A stretch of 64,000 bases of DNA from Undaria pinnatifida (Eukaryota; Sar; Phaeophyceae; Laminariales; Alariaceae). Where the stretch lies: NCBI GenBank assembly GCA_012845835.1, contig JABAKD010000014.1, positions 3,397,710 to 3,461,709 on the forward strand. The letters run 5' to 3'. Under the pieces are notes generated by a model, which was given only the letters and a program-made list of their open reading frames with translations, had not been told where the DNA came from and did no database searches. Below are positions 43,659-55,132 of the stretch, one piece after another. The position numbers and the translations under genes are program-made. Position 1 is the stretch's first letter. Each line of letters opens with the position of its first letter.

Positions 43659-44059
43659 GGTGTCGTAAGTCGTAAGCTCTTACCAGGTATTTATGGCCCC
43701 GCGCTGTGCCTCCGCCACACGCCCCGGATGGTCCTGGAACTGCCACGGCTTTTTTGGAATGGTATAGAGCTTCATAGCCAACATTTGTACTGGGCAGGTT
43801 TGAGCACACGATAGCTTCATGATAGCTTTATACCATGCCAAAATGACGCGTACTGGGCCGTTTGGGGCACACGTCCGTGACAGCTCTTCGTGTACCATGC
43901 TAAAACGTCGCGCACTGAGCCGTTTGGGGCACGCGATAGCTTCAATGATACCTCTGTACCACCCCTAAACAGCCGTACGTAGCAGTTCCGGGATGGTCCG
44001 GGGCGTGTGGCCCATGCACATGGCAGTGTCGTAACTACCTGGCAAGAGCTTACGACACC
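43659..44059. mobile_element. Foldback element with about 75-bp inverted termini and internal tandem repeat
   Basis: 43659-43745 (GTCGTAAGCTCTTACCAGGT ... CCACACGCCCCGGA) is the imperfect inverse of 43983-44059 (TCCGGGGCGTGTGG ... CCTGGCAAGAGCTTACGAC). Between them, a unit of about 65 bp occurs three to four times (ACTGGGCCGTTTGGGGCACA, then CGATAGCTTCATGATA and variants). Non-coding. Confidence 0.75.
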
Positions 44060-44706
44060 TGTGCCGTGAATAGTACAATATGTAAAGATAAAAAAGGGCG
44101 TGTTGTGCTGTGTTTGCCTTGAATTGCGGATACATTCCAGGGCCTTTACCCCTGCCAACACCTCGCTTCCCTAAAAGCTCGTGAGAAAGTCAACAAACAA
44201 GAGTTCAATTTTACTGGAATTCTAGGACATCGATCGACGGTCGATGGGATGAGGGGATGACCCATTGGGCAACCTGGGCTCGCCAAGCATGCGATCCCAC
44301 TCAACGTTTCCCCTCGGTCGCAGATAGCAAAAATTTGACCATGTACGTACATTACAAGACACCTACTGTTACAAGTACATAAAATAAACAGAGATACGGA
44401 CCCAGGCCGGGGTTCTTATTTGGGAGAGGGTGCGTTCTACTCTAAGTTCATAATAACGCCTCGCGGGTTTCTGTTTTTCCTGTATCTCTGAGCCTGCCTT
44501 GCCTACTACCCTGTTTCTTGTTCGATGTCCTGTAGTGTTGTACATATGTATGTGTGCAGTTTCGAAGTTGTGAGCCGTTGACCGGCATCGGACGCAACTG
44601 CTGTATGTCCCCACGAGCGGTGACAATTTCGGTTTTCCAGCCGCGAGCGCTCGGCTTTGCAACATGCGCAAGGCAGTGGCCGCACCACGTTCAGGTTATG
44701 TTTTTT

Positions 44707-44915
44707 CGGGGACTTTCATGGGTCGGGTCTCTTCTCGCGGGTCAGGGTGACCCGACCTGACCCGTGAGATTTGGAGATCTCCTGACCCGACCCGACCCGA
44801 CCCGACCCGACCCATGATATTTCACCTCATGACCCGCCCCAACCCGACCCACGAGACTTTGGAAATCTCCTGACCCGATTCGGCCGGATCAGGTCACAAC
44901 TGGTGAAAAGCCCTT
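44707..44915. mobile_element. Non-autonomous hAT-type element, copy 3
   Basis: Left CGGGGACTTTCATGGGTC and right GGTGAAAAGCCCT, with ACCCGACCCGACCCG inside. Same family as 17872. The target duplication is no longer clear. Confidence 0.7.
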
Positions 44916-45082
44916 TTTCTGTAACAAGTGTTGCCGTGTTCGCCGAGCTTCACGCACGGCAGCAAGCGGCTTACCGTCCCGGGTATGCTAGAGCGGGGCA
45001 CTCGTCTTCTTGACTCGTCCCCATTTTTTTCTATACGCAAACGCCATCTACTACGCACTGTGTCGTCCTGTTCCCGCAATGG

Positions 45083-45250
45083 TGGTCCCTCTAGCGCCGG
45101 TCGAGATTTGCCGGTTGCCCGCTATAGCGCCTGTGAAATCGCCTGGCACAGATGGAAACCACCAGTAGTAGCACTATGCGGAGTATCACCGGTTGCGTCT
45201 ATAGTGCCGGCGTTTCAGGCTGGCACATACCGGCACTATGGAGGGACCCC
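45083..45250. mobile_element. MITE with GGTCCCTC termini, copy 2
   Basis: Left GTGGTCCCTCTAGCGCCGG, right CCGGCACTATGGAGGGACCC. Homologous to 31106-31273 along its length (TTGCCCGCTATA, CCTGTGAAAT, GCGGAG, CACCGGTTGC blocks). Confidence 0.7.
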
Positions 45251-45911
45251 TACTGTATTTCTAAATCCTGGAACATGGGCCTAGCAGGGTGTTTGGGTCG
45301 ATACCTTTGCACTGAATCCTGGGCGACGCTGGAGTTGCGGGTACCTGCGCTGGCAGTGCTACCACTTTCCATGTGTATTTAACCGTACCGGCTCTCCAAC
45401 AAGAAACGTGGATACTGGACGGGGCTAGATTTTTTATTTGAAAGAGGGTGTGTTCCACACTAATGTTAGCACAATCGCTCCCGAATTTGTTATTCCCCCG
45501 GATGTGCCAGGCTTACGTTCTTGCGGGTCCCTTTTTGATGAGAGGGCCGGTTATGACCATCGCTGTTTACGATTATCACGGTATTAATTGTTCATATCAT
45601 ACGTCGCTCGAATGTTGCCTTGTTTTTTAGGGATTTGTGTGTGACACGGCAACAGTTGTCTGTCTGCAGCAGGCGGGTTTTAACGAGAAAAACCACGTGG
45701 GCGCGTGTTTTTACCACAGGCTTTTCGCGCCGAAGCCCGCCCCCGCCCCCCGCATAATACTAGATGCAGGCGTGTTAGAAGTTTTCACGCGAGTCTTCAC
45801 TCAAAGAGGTCTCGGAAACTAAAGCTTCAACTACGTCGTGTATCAGTACTATGTGACGGCGGCAGTAGCTTATGGACGATGTCTGTTTCTTTTTGGTCCA
45901 ACCGTTTTTTC

Positions 45912-46098
45912 CAGGGCTTTTGACGGATCGGGTCACTTCCCACGGGCCGGGTCGGGTCGGGTCACCACCAGTGACACTTGAAAACCTCCTGACACAAGTC
46001 TGACCCGTGAGATTTCAAGCACCTCCTGACCCAACCGGAGTCGACCCGCGAAAACCAGACCCGACCCGCGGATCGGACCATGATGCGTGAAAAGCCTG
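45912..46098. mobile_element. Non-autonomous hAT-type element, copy 4
   Basis: CAGGGCTTTTGACGGATCG at the left and GCGTGAAAAGCCTG at the right. Interior GGGTCGGGTCGGG and CCCGACCCG. Flanking 8-mers GTTTTTTC and GTTATTGC agree at 6 of 8 positions, a decayed target duplication. Confidence 0.75.
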
Positions 46099-46384
46099 GT
46101 TATTGCTGCTCATCGGAGATATCCAGCACACCCAGGGCTCGTCCTAGTTATACTCGTACTTGTAGAAAATACCTTTCATGTTCGCTAGTAGGTGGAACTC
46201 GCGCAGCAACATATTTGTAGCTGTCGTCAATTTGTGGGCGTTAGGGGTCGGTGGCGACGGTTTTATAATCCGACTTGAGTGATATCGATAGGAGAGGGGT
46301 CCATGTCGGCACGATGAATTTTGGAGTTCGCACTCGCTCGTAACCATATTTTATGTTGTTGCCGCACGGCTGTAATGTTTGCAG

Positions 46385-49300
46385 CACCCGCAGTCTGCTT
46401 GTGCCCCTGCCGCCGCCAATACCGATGTCACTCCTGTGATGCCCGCGCTATGTTCCGCCCTTCCTGTCAGCAGGGAACCTCCTCCTCGGGTCGCCCTCAC
46501 AAGCGCAGATAACGCTAGTGGCGTGGGCTTACGAACGGCGACCCCGACGCCAACAGCACCGACACCACCCACCGCAACAACAGCCACGGCGACAAGGCCA
46601 ACAACGCCCACACCACCCACCCCAATAACAGCAGCTACAGCGACAACGCCAACAACACCCACACCACTCACCGCAATAGCAGAAGCCATAGCGGCAGGAG
46701 CAGCGGCGGTGGTGGGGGCAGCGGTGACGGCAGCAGCGGCAGCAACGGCAGCAGCGGCGAAGGCGGTGGCGACGTCGACGGCGGCAGCCGCAGTGGTAAC
46801 ACCGGCACCGGCTAAGCCGGACGCGAGGGGTGTGGCTGATTACATAATGTCCAACGGTAGCAGTGTTTTCCGAGCCTCGCCTCACCCCGTCGCGGATCCC
46901 GCTACCACAGCTTCCGCTACAGCTGCCGCCACGGCATCCGCCGGCAAATTAACAACGATCGCAGCACCAGCGGCGGAAGCGGTGTTAGCAGCGCACTCAG
47001 AGCGGGGTCACGACGAGATAGCACCGGTTGCAGCACGTTCGGGAAAGGGTGCTAAGAAGGAAGAAATCATGCCGCCGGACGATGGTGGCTGTGGCGCCCC
47101 CCAAGACGAGGGAGGAGCTGAAGTCGCGAAGCCTGCCGGTACCGGAAGCTCCAGCGGCAGCGACCGCGATGATGGCGTTGCCCCCTCTCGCGACGGGGGG
47201 CGAGCGAAGCCTGCGAGCACCAGCAGCGCGGGCGTCAGTCGCCCCGACGGCGCGGAGGGCCGTTATGCGCATGTTCGGGCTTCGCCACCTTCTCTATCGG
47301 AGTGGCTCAAGGAGGTGAGAATTTGTCATGTTTTTCCTGGCGGCGGGGGCGGTGGGAGAAAATCGAGGCGATATGGAAGGCGGACGGGGGTCGGGTTGGG
47401 GTTGAAGAGATACACCAAAACTGCAATGGAAAAACAAGCATGACTGCGCGCAGCGTGATGATGCTTCTACAGCTGCGCGCTCTTTTCTGACGTCTGAGAA
47501 CATCGCACTCGCCGTCTTTTTGGTCGCTATACTTTACTCAAATCCCAAAAGGGTAAATATCTTGTGTCCTGTTCTCCTCGCAAACTGGCTGAAAAGCGGG
47601 GATGGTCTCTGAAGAACCCCTCGCCCGCACGTGCACGGGGTTGGTGTCGGTCGGCCATGGCCCTATAAAACACGCCTCTCACTACGTGAGCTAGACAGCC
47701 AGGGTACGGTTTTTTTCTTCTTCTCGTTTTTATGTTTTGGCGGTACCCGAGATGGTGGTCGAGTTAGATCATATCGTGCGGCGTGGAGAACCTTGCCTCC
47801 GTGCCCAAGTGACAGTTACATAGTATCCCCATTGCTGTCTCTGGAAGTGGCCACACCTGAAGACAAATTAATTAATTCGAAGCCGCCGTCCATATGCAAG
47901 ATGTACGCGCAAGATGCTGATTTTTTCCGCCTTAAAAGTGGTTCTTGGTAGAGTGCAGCTCACCCTTCACGCGATTCGCCGAATACCCCACGGCGCTTCG
48001 CTCTTGATGCGCGATGTCTGACTCGTCGGTGAAAGCCCGGCGTACTCCGTCCCGGCATTTCAAGAGTGCAAGGGTCTATGGTCGTACGACTAGGCTATGC
48101 ATGACATGAGGACACCCCCGCCCCCCTCTCGGCACTTGGTCTTGCCTTGGCTGTGTTCAGGGGCCGTTCGTGCTGGCCATGTCTCCGGGCTTCTTTGGGT
48201 TCTACGCACACATCGGAGCTCTTGTTGCTCTCGAAGCCGCGGGTCTTCTTGAAAAGGTGGGTGGATTAGTACATGTGTATCAGATACCTCTCTATCCTGA
48301 CAAGGACTGCTTGGGTTTAATTGTGAAAGCAAGGGCGGTCCTTAAAATTCCTGACAGAGTGGTATATCTCCCCGAACCCTGAAGATGAGACATGCTTTAT
48401 GAGTTGCCTCTCTACATGTAGCCGAGCACCTCACGGCGCTTCGCGCTTGTTGCGCGCGATGTCTGCCTGGTGGGTGAAAACCCGACGTGCCCCGTCCCAG
48501 CATTGTAATGAATGCGCGGGTCTATCTTCATACGACTACGGCCATGCATGAAATAAGTAGACCCCCTATATATTGTGTGCTACCGCAGGTGAGCTGTGCC
48601 GTGGGGGCAAGCGCTGGCGGCCTGGTGGCGGGTCTTTTTGCGTCCGGGATGTCGCCGGAAGTCATGAGCAAGATCGTCGTGAATTTCCGTCGGTCGGATT
48701 TCTGGGATCCCGTTGGCCTTGGGGGCCTCCTCCGAGGGAAGAAGTTCGAGGTGGGAGTCATGTTATATAAGGGTTGCACCTGCTAAATGTTTTTTGTGAA
48801 CGAAGCGCGACGCCAGCCTCCGACGGGAAATCAGCTGTGTGAAGGTTGCGCTGCACGCCGCCTGTAACGGGCGCTCAGCCCCTCCACCGCCGTCGCGGAT
48901 TTTTAATGTGAACGGCCCAGCGACACTTGCCCTTCGCTCCCTCCCCCCAGTTCTTTCGTCTTCGAACCGTTTGCCATAAGGGAGCACGCAACCAACGAAA
49001 ACGTGTCTGAGCTAACCGACGTTTGTTGCGCAGGGCATCGTAGAAAACATCTTGCCAGAGGACGTGCAGAGCTTCGACCAGTGCCGGGTACCCCTGGCCG
49101 TGTCAGCCTTCGACATATCTCGCTTGACAACCAGGGTGGTAAATGAGGGGAATCTCGCCCCTGCGCTGAGAGCGACCTGCACGTTCCCGGGCCTCTTCGC
49201 TCCTGTCTGGCACGAGCAAGGTGTTTTGGTGGACGGCGGGATTCGGGACACGACCGGTGCGAGTCTCATCAAGGGGGGGGGGGGGGGGTAGATGAATTGT

Positions 49301-49800
49301 CTTTTTTGGAGGGGGGCGGGTGTACGTTGATTGTCTTTTTGGTAAGGGGAAGTGTGTGTTATGTGTTTGTTAGACGGGGGAGGGGAGGATACACTATTTG
49401 TGTTTTTAACGGGTGGGGAGTGTACTGGCACGAACAAGGCTTTTTGGTGGACAGTGGTGTTCGAGACACGACCGGTGCGAGTCCCAACAGTGTTCACGGT
49501 GGGGCGAGGGGGGGGGGGGGGGGGTACATTTTATTTTTAGGTAGGGTGTACTCTACTTGTTTCTTAGGGGGGAATACATTAATTGCCCGTTTAGGGGAGA
49601 GGATTGTACATAAATTGTCGTTTTAGGTGACGGGGGGGTGTACATATGTTGTGTTTCTAGGTGGGGGGGGAGTTACTCTACTAGTTATTTTCGTCAAAAC
49701 TTGCAGACTCACCTGCGTGCGCCTGGACTGCCTGAACATTGTGCGGTGCGCTTCTTTCGAGAAGGGGGTTGCTTGCAAGCTCTCGGGCTGATTACTTAAG
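46385..49800 (+). CDS. Patatin-like phospholipase/acyl hydrolase, multi-exon
   Basis: Phase-0 exons 46385-47314 (or from 46394), 48161-48256, 48589-48750 and 49034 to about 49287, plus a likely last exon 49707-49800. The first exon gives about 310 Ala/Thr/Pro-rich disordered residues ending SLSEWLKE. The next holds the oxyanion loop (LAMSPGFFGFYAHIGALVAL, an SPGFFG variant of the usual Gly-rich loop). The third holds the nucleophile elbow VGASAGG (Ser about 350), and the fourth the catalytic Asp in VLVDGGIRDTTG (about 463). This Ser-Asp dyad hydrolyses acyl chains from lipids in the patatin family. The substrate is unknown; no signal peptide is seen in the part found. The fourth exon runs into a G run that blurs its donor. 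In one frame the last exon reads HLRAPGLPEHCAVRFFREGG. Upstream exons and the start codon were not found. Confidence 0.82.
47951..48128 (+). mobile_element. SINE-like element with C-rich tail (patatin intron 1)
   Basis: GTGCAGCTCACCCTTCACG, CCCCACGGCGCTTCGCTC, CGTACTCCGTCCCGGCATT, TACGACTAGGCTATGCATG, tail GAGGACACCCCCGCCCCCC. It ends about 33 bp before the acceptor at 48160. Confidence 0.75.
48418..48567 (+). mobile_element. SINE-like element with C-rich tail (patatin intron 2)
   Basis: CACCTCACGGCGCTTCGCG, GAAAACCCGACGTGCCCCG, ACGACTACGGCCATGCATG, tail AAGTAGACCCCC. It makes up nearly half of the 332-bp intron and ends about 21 bp before the acceptor at 48588. Confidence 0.75.
49285..49690 (+). 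repeat. G-rich minisatellite (TTTTAGGTGGGGGGTGTACAT-like)
   Basis: About eight imperfect units of 35-60 bp with TTTTTAGG, a G run and GTGTAC(A/T), filling the patatin intron after the exon with the catalytic Asp and surrounding the duplicated exon. Confidence 0.75.
49422..49520 (+). pseudogene. Duplicated patatin Asp exon (VDSG variant)
   Basis: TGGCACGAACAAGGCTTTTT to GACACGACCGGTGCGAGTCC copies 49208-49268 of the real exon. It reads WHEQGFLVDSGVRDTTGASP against WHEQGVLVDGGIRDTTGASL. The Asp is kept but the following Gly is Ser. Both copies run into a G tract followed by GTA, and so could use a donor in the same place. It may be a decayed copy or an alternative exon. Confidence 0.7.
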
Positions 49801-51485
49801 TTACATGGCACAGGGTCGCGGCGGTTCCCATGGCAGCACCATTGTTTCGGCCCTCGAGTTAAATTGATGCGACACGTAGGTTGACGTGTTGTGAGCTGAA
49901 GCTTAATTTGTACCTTTCAACGGAGATTGAAACACGCCAGTAGCAGGTATCTGCTATGTTTCTTGAAGCTACACAGCACGATGCGCGCGATGCCGCCTGC
50001 CGCCTGCTCTGCTATCATATTCCTATGCTTGTGGGGTGGATTCAGGGACACGAGAGCGTGAGAACATCGTAATCATCATCGTGACCATCAGCATAATCAT
50101 AACTGCCTGCCTGCCTGCCTAACCCACGCCTCTGCATCGCTTTTCTTCGGGCAGGAATGTGGTGTGTGCCTGAAAAAAAGGAAAACTGCCGCCGTGTCCT
50201 GAACGTCACCTTCGGGTGCAAAGACGGCAGGGGGGTATGCGTACCGCCTTCCAGGTACTTGGAAAGCATACTGGTACACCCACAGGACCACCCATGGGTT
50301 AACTCATCTGTACCCTATAGATAATTCGCGGCAACATGCGCAGAGTAGCAGATCACACCCAACGAACATGTGACAGGTCCTACAGCGTACGCAGTCCTTC
50401 ATCGATGCCATAAGTTAACTAATCTGTATCCTATATATCACCCCGGGCAATCAGGTATAGAAAAGTTCTTTCTTACAGATCACACGCCCAGAAAACGTGT
50501 GGCAGCAGCTGTGGCTCATACAGCTTTTATTGATATATATCCCGAAATGAGCTACCTCGGAGCTATCATGATCGATCTGTCCTTTGCGTGAAAGTTCTGA
50601 CGTGAAATGGTTTGTTCGTATTTGGCTAACCCGACTCCCATACCTGGAGTTGGTATTTGCCGTGTACAACAGTACCCTCCCCCCATACCCCGCGCTTGGT
50701 TCGCTTAAATCGACTGGTCACATAACGAGGAGACAAATGCCAATATCTCAAACTAGATATCAGTATACCCAAACAAAAAAACGCGCATATCGGTCAAAAC
50801 AGATATATCAGAGGATATCGGTCGTTTGAACTCACGGCTCGCGTGTTAATGGTTTTGATACAAGCAGATGATATTATCGCGTGTGCTACGAGTGAAGAAG
50901 CCTCAGGTTTCTTCCTTTTGAACTATTTTGTTGAAGCGGTGGGCGACGCTTAGCCTTCAATTGTCCCCGACCTTCCATGATTTCGATTTTCGTTTTCCCG
51001 GGATAAGTGGTCATCACGAGGGATGGTTTTATCATGCCCACGCTTAGGGCCTCCCTTGGCAATGACACGACCCCCCTCACATGTGTAAATACATAAATTT
51101 CTGTTAAATGTGACGGAACAAGATGTTGCAGAGGGAGAAAGTAAGATTCGTCCATAGATTCTGCTCGCAGCGTGCTTGGCATAGACATTGCTTTGGGACG
51201 ACGATACGGCTTTTCGAACGAGACGGGATGCCTCTGACAAGGATAGCACCGTTGGATGTTTCGAAGCGGTTGAGCTCATGTAACCCTTTTCTAGGTTACA
51301 TAATCCTTTTTTTCGTTTTGTTTTCAACTCACAAAAAATACTCTGCTCTAATTCGTGGTAGTTTGTCGGCAAAGAACAGTGAGGTACTTCCAAAGGGGTT
51401 ATGCCGTTGTTCTGTTTCTGTATCCCACAACGCACCCTATTGCTGACATGCGGCCCGATCGGCAACGCTTTTTTTGCGTTCTCAG
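49801..51485. other. No gene seen
   Basis: A short CTGCC run sits at 50103-50119. TGTACCCTATAGAT at 50310 and TGTATCCTATATAT at 50425, each near a TTAACT, suggest an old duplication of about 115 bp (50300-50420). No exon chain. Confidence 0.35.
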
Positions 51486-53095
51486 GTTCCCTACGGCATC
51501 CAACCCGCGGCCCGTTAGTGGGATGGAAATCGCGTCGCTTGCATTAACGGAACTCCCGAGGCCCCACCCATTTGCGATGGAGCGAGGAGCGGAAGCCTTA
51601 GAGGTAAGAATGAGGTTTTCGCACCAAGCAGGCGTGTGCGCGGGCCCTCGTTGGTGCCGCAATATTCCGGCGTTGCTGGCGTTTTTTAGGCGTACACCGT
51701 AAGCACTGAGCCAGCAGTCCGGTGTTTGTTAGATGTCCCCCATAACCACTGAGCTGGCAGTCAGCGCCGATTGTGGTTCCTTGGAGGTGCGATGGGAGTT
51801 CGTCCATGGCAGGGGTATGCGTAGGCACCCGCTGGTACCGAATTTTCTCGGCTTTGCTCGATTTTTTAATATTTACACGTAACCGCCGGTCAGCGCTGGC
51901 TGTGAGATTATGAGTTCCTTGGAGGCGAGATAGGAGTTCGCACCAGACAAACACATGCGTTGGCTCTCGTTGGTGCCGCATTTTCCCGGCTTTCTGGCTT
52001 TTGTTAAGATGACCCGAACACCATAAGTACTGAGCTAAATATTACGGCCATGCATGATATGATTACACCCCGCCCTCCACCCCCTCACCCCCACTCTACA
52101 CCTCTCCCCAAAAATTAAAACACACTTCGTAGGCGGCGCGGAGTCAAGTTGCCGCGGTGTTAAGCATGCCCCTGCTTGCTGGGCACGAAGCTCGTCACTG
52201 GATTGCACCTACCACGGCCCCACGTGGTAGTAATGTCCTCGTCGCCAATGGTGTCGCTGGCGCCTGCGACAACGATGACCAACTCAATGAAAATAAAGTC
52301 GAGGCGGCTAAACCTGCCGGCATCACAGCCAACGTAATTGTGAAAGTTGAGAGTTCAAGCGACACTGTAGAGGAGAAAAATGCCGCTCGAATTGCAAAAC
52401 CCCGCCTGGGGGAAAGAGTGAAAGTTGAGGGTTCATGTGGAACTGGCGGGGAGAACGCCTTTCTGAATGTAAAACCCCGCCTGCAGAAACGCGTGAAAGT
52501 TGAGGACTTGGGTGAAACTGGCGGCGAGAACGCCGTGTTGAACGAGAAACCCCGCCCACAGGAGAACGCCGCTCGTATCGAGAAACCCCGACCGACAGAA
52601 AGCCGGAAGGCACCGCCGTTGGACATGCCGAAAAGCAAGAAACGCAGGCGGGCCGACTCTGGGAGCTGCCACGACGACAAAATGTCAACACCGACGGCGG
52701 CAGTTTCCAAGAATAGCGGTGTTAGTGGTAGTGTGGCAAACCATGAGGCAAACCGTCAGGGTTCTCCTTGCGAGACGGTGTGTGGGGGGGCTACTTTGGG
52801 CAGTGAGGCTGGCGGGAGGTGCGGTGGGTCCAGTCTGGATGGAGGAAGGAAGGGTGCCGGGGAGGTCATTGGCACTGAAAGTGCACAAGGTATGAGTGGC
52901 AGGAGTGGCCCTGGGGTTTGGGGGGTTCGACCCAGGGTTGGGAGGGGTGGCGCCGGCGTTAGGGGGGGTGGGGCAGATGTTGAGGTGACGTCCGCACCGA
53001 AGGAGGAGAACGGCGTAAGCACAGCGATCGAAATGATGACCCCCCGCAGATCCAAGAGAATTCGGACGCCTAAGGTTCCCTATACGGGTTTGTAG
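51486..53095 (+). CDS. Basic repeat-containing protein, probably nuclear (last two exons)
   Basis: Exon 51486-51603 (enters with the third base of a codon, ends phase 0 at GAG|GTAAGA) joins in frame to 52133-53095 (stop TAG). The protein part is about 360 residues. Early residues include MEIASLALTELPRPHPFAM. The second exon has 2-4 imperfect copies of a unit of about 30 residues around KPRLxxRVKVEGxCxTGGENAxLN, then a basic cluster PKSKKRRR (candidate nuclear signal), a Gly-rich region, and a C-terminus MTPRRSKRIRTPKVPYTGL. The RRSKR-x-R-x-P motif resembles tails of chromatin-associated proteins, which is suggestive only. Function not recognised. Upstream exons not found. Confidence 0.6.
51590..52010 (+). 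repeat. Three tandem copies of an exon-end/donor segment
   Basis: The real exon end and donor (CCTTAGAG|GTAAGAATGAGG at 51596) plus the following 105 bp is copied near 51778 (CCTTGGAG|GTGCGATGGGAG) and 51928 (CCTTGGAG|GCGAGATAGGAG). Each is followed by GTTCGCACC-like sequence, TCGTTGGTGCCGC-like sequence and a CCCGGCTTT...TTTT block. The second copy keeps a GT. Intronic. Confidence 0.8.
52036..52082 (+). mobile_element. Tail fragment of the poly-C SINE/LINE family
   Basis: TACGGCCATGCATGATATGA then TTACACCCCGCCC, matching the ends of 47951 and 48418. It lies 50 bp before the acceptor at 52132. Confidence 0.6.
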
Positions 53096-53489
53096 CTCCG
53101 CTCCTTGTAGGGGGCGCCCAGACATGAATGGGCTCGGTGTGTGTGCACCCGCACGGATTTGTAATGTTGTTCATTCATGGCGGGTGATAAGGAGTACGGT
53201 AAACAGATGGATGTTATTTTGCATGCCCGATGAATGTCGATTAGCTAGAGGTGGCACGGATGACTGTTAGGCTGATCCGGGATGACGCTGCGTCAGTCAC
53301 ATGTAGGACTGATATCAAGCTTGCACAGAGACGTACCAGTAGATAGGTGGTGTAGACTGTTCGATTTCTGGTTCGATTGTTGCATTACATTCCGTCACGT
53401 TACATTTCTTTATTCAACTATGTTCCGTTTTCAATGCGTTGGTTTGCGTTGCGCAAAGACTGGCGACGCACGTTGGTGTTGTTTCTTGG

Positions 53490-53775
53490 GGCAGGGAGGC
53501 GGAGACGGGATGCGCGTGCACGGGTTTGGAACCCCACTTACGGCTGAGGACGACGTTCAAGCATGTTGGACTCTCTTGCCTTCTTCGATCAATTAGCTGA
53601 GCTCGCTGGGTTTCTCGAACGTAAACCGTATGTGGGGGAGGGGAGGCGGGGTGCGCGCTTACGGGTTGGGAACCCCAGTCACCTCTTAGGGCGACGGTCA
53701 AGAGTGTTGGACTCGGTTGCCTTCTTGTCCCGTCAACGTTTGGCCCGGTTGGTTGGGCTCTCCGAAAGTAGGCGG
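53490..53775. repeat. 145-bp tandem duplication
   Basis: GGGAGGCGGAGACGGGATGCG to CTTCTTCGATCA is repeated with differences from 53640 (GGGAGGCGGGGTGCGCGCTT to CTTCTTGTCCCG). Shared blocks: GGTTTGGAACCCC/GGTTGGGAACCCC, TGTTGGACTC, TTGCCTTCTT. Downstream of the basic-protein gene. Confidence 0.8.
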
Positions 53776-54879
53776 TGATTCTTTCCTCCGCAGGGCTTTG
53801 CCTGAGCGACCAATTTCCAGGTGGTAGCATCCCGTATACGTATCTTGATCTTGTCCGCAGAATGCTTTTGCATGCCGTAAATCTGGATCTTAGTCAAGGC
53901 AGGATGACTTGTCACCCCGTCTACATATCTCGATGTTACCGCAGCAGTTTGTTTTTGGCGAGCAGTGCTCTGGAGCTTTTTGTTTTATGTCAATGTTTTC
54001 GTTGCTTCGCGGCATTCGTTGCGCTGATCACCGGCAGTTTTTTGTTTCTTCAGAGTGGTCAATCGGTTGTCGTGTCTCTGCGCTCCTCGAGGCGTTGCCA
54101 GACGAACGCAGAAGGGATCCGGAAAATATTGACTAGACCTATCCATGGATTGTCAATGACAATGGCTACATCATGCGGGGTCACTGAAAGAACAGGGAGC
54201 GAATAATCGCGCGCAGGAAATGCTGAGCCATCTTACTGTCACCGACGCTAAAGCGGCAGTTAATATGGCGTTAAACAACGCCGTACCCAAGCGCCCAACG
54301 AGTAGTCGCCTTGCCGTAGCGAGGCAGCCATGACATTCAACGTGCGTTCAGGGAAGGACCGTGCATGCTGTTGCTCTCCTCGAACCCCCCGGAAACAGCA
54401 ACGCTCCGGGTACCTCAGATGTCGATTGACCGACGGCAGGTTTGGGCTGTGACGGACGGAAGTCTCGACAATATTGCTGTTATCATACGGACGTGCCAAT
54501 ACCATGTCTACTACCAGCAGGTTTTAGTGTGGAACACGTCGGGCGTACGCACATGGCTGGTGCGTTGGGCGTAAGCACGTGGCTGGTGCTCGTTTTCGAG
54601 CGACGGGCCCTACTGCGGCATCGTTATCGGGTACCCGTTGAAACGTTTATGTGTATTGAAAATCACTAACGAGCGTTCCAGCACAACGCCGATCGTTGTT
54701 GATTTTCTCGGCATGCTACTCCAAGCGCTGTGCTCGATGTTCTACAAGGCAGCAACGGCATCCGCTATACCCGCCGCAAGATCCATATCCATCCACCTAT
54801 CAAACCCGGGGATGAATCCAGCATGTTCCCTGGCGGCCACAATGTTGGTTATTAAGTATTATCCACTGAGCTACTTAAG
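53776..54879. other. No gene seen
   Basis: Frames of 70-140 codons without splice or domain support. An ACATGGCTGGTGCGTTGGGC / CACGTGGCTGGTGC duplication lies at 54550-54590. Confidence 0.35.
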
Positions 54880-54883
54880 TCAC

Positions 54884-54952
54884 GTGACTCAGTAGCGCAA
54901 TGGGTAGTGCAATATAACCAGCAAAGGATGTGTCGTGAGTGCGATTCTCACC
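54884..54952 (+). tRNA. tRNA-like sequence (pseudogene or SINE head)
   Basis: TAGCGCAATGGGTAGTGC forms a D-arm (GCGC/GTGC) with an A-box-like sequence, and GTGAGTGCGATTCTCAC forms a perfect 5-bp T-stem with a 7-nt loop. The anticodon and acceptor stems do not pair, so it is not a normal tRNA. A related D-arm (TAGCTCAGTGGGTAGTGC) lies at 55142. Confidence 0.3.
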
Positions 54953-55132
54953 AGCTTCATAGTATTTGTTCTTTTCGAGCGTGCGCGCTGGAGACACTAT
55001 GAATGGTTATGATATTGTGCTCCTGAGTACTACTACTACTGTAGTCCGTGGCGAGGGGAGAACCCCGGGGATATCTGTTACGAAGTCGGTGATGATCAAT
55101 TAACGAACTCGAAAATGTATAGTCTAGACTAG

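Noticed and set aside
52195-52710. 171-codon minus-strand frame
   Set aside because: Shadow of the basic-protein exon; the plus strand has phase-matched splicing, a basic cluster and a natural stop.
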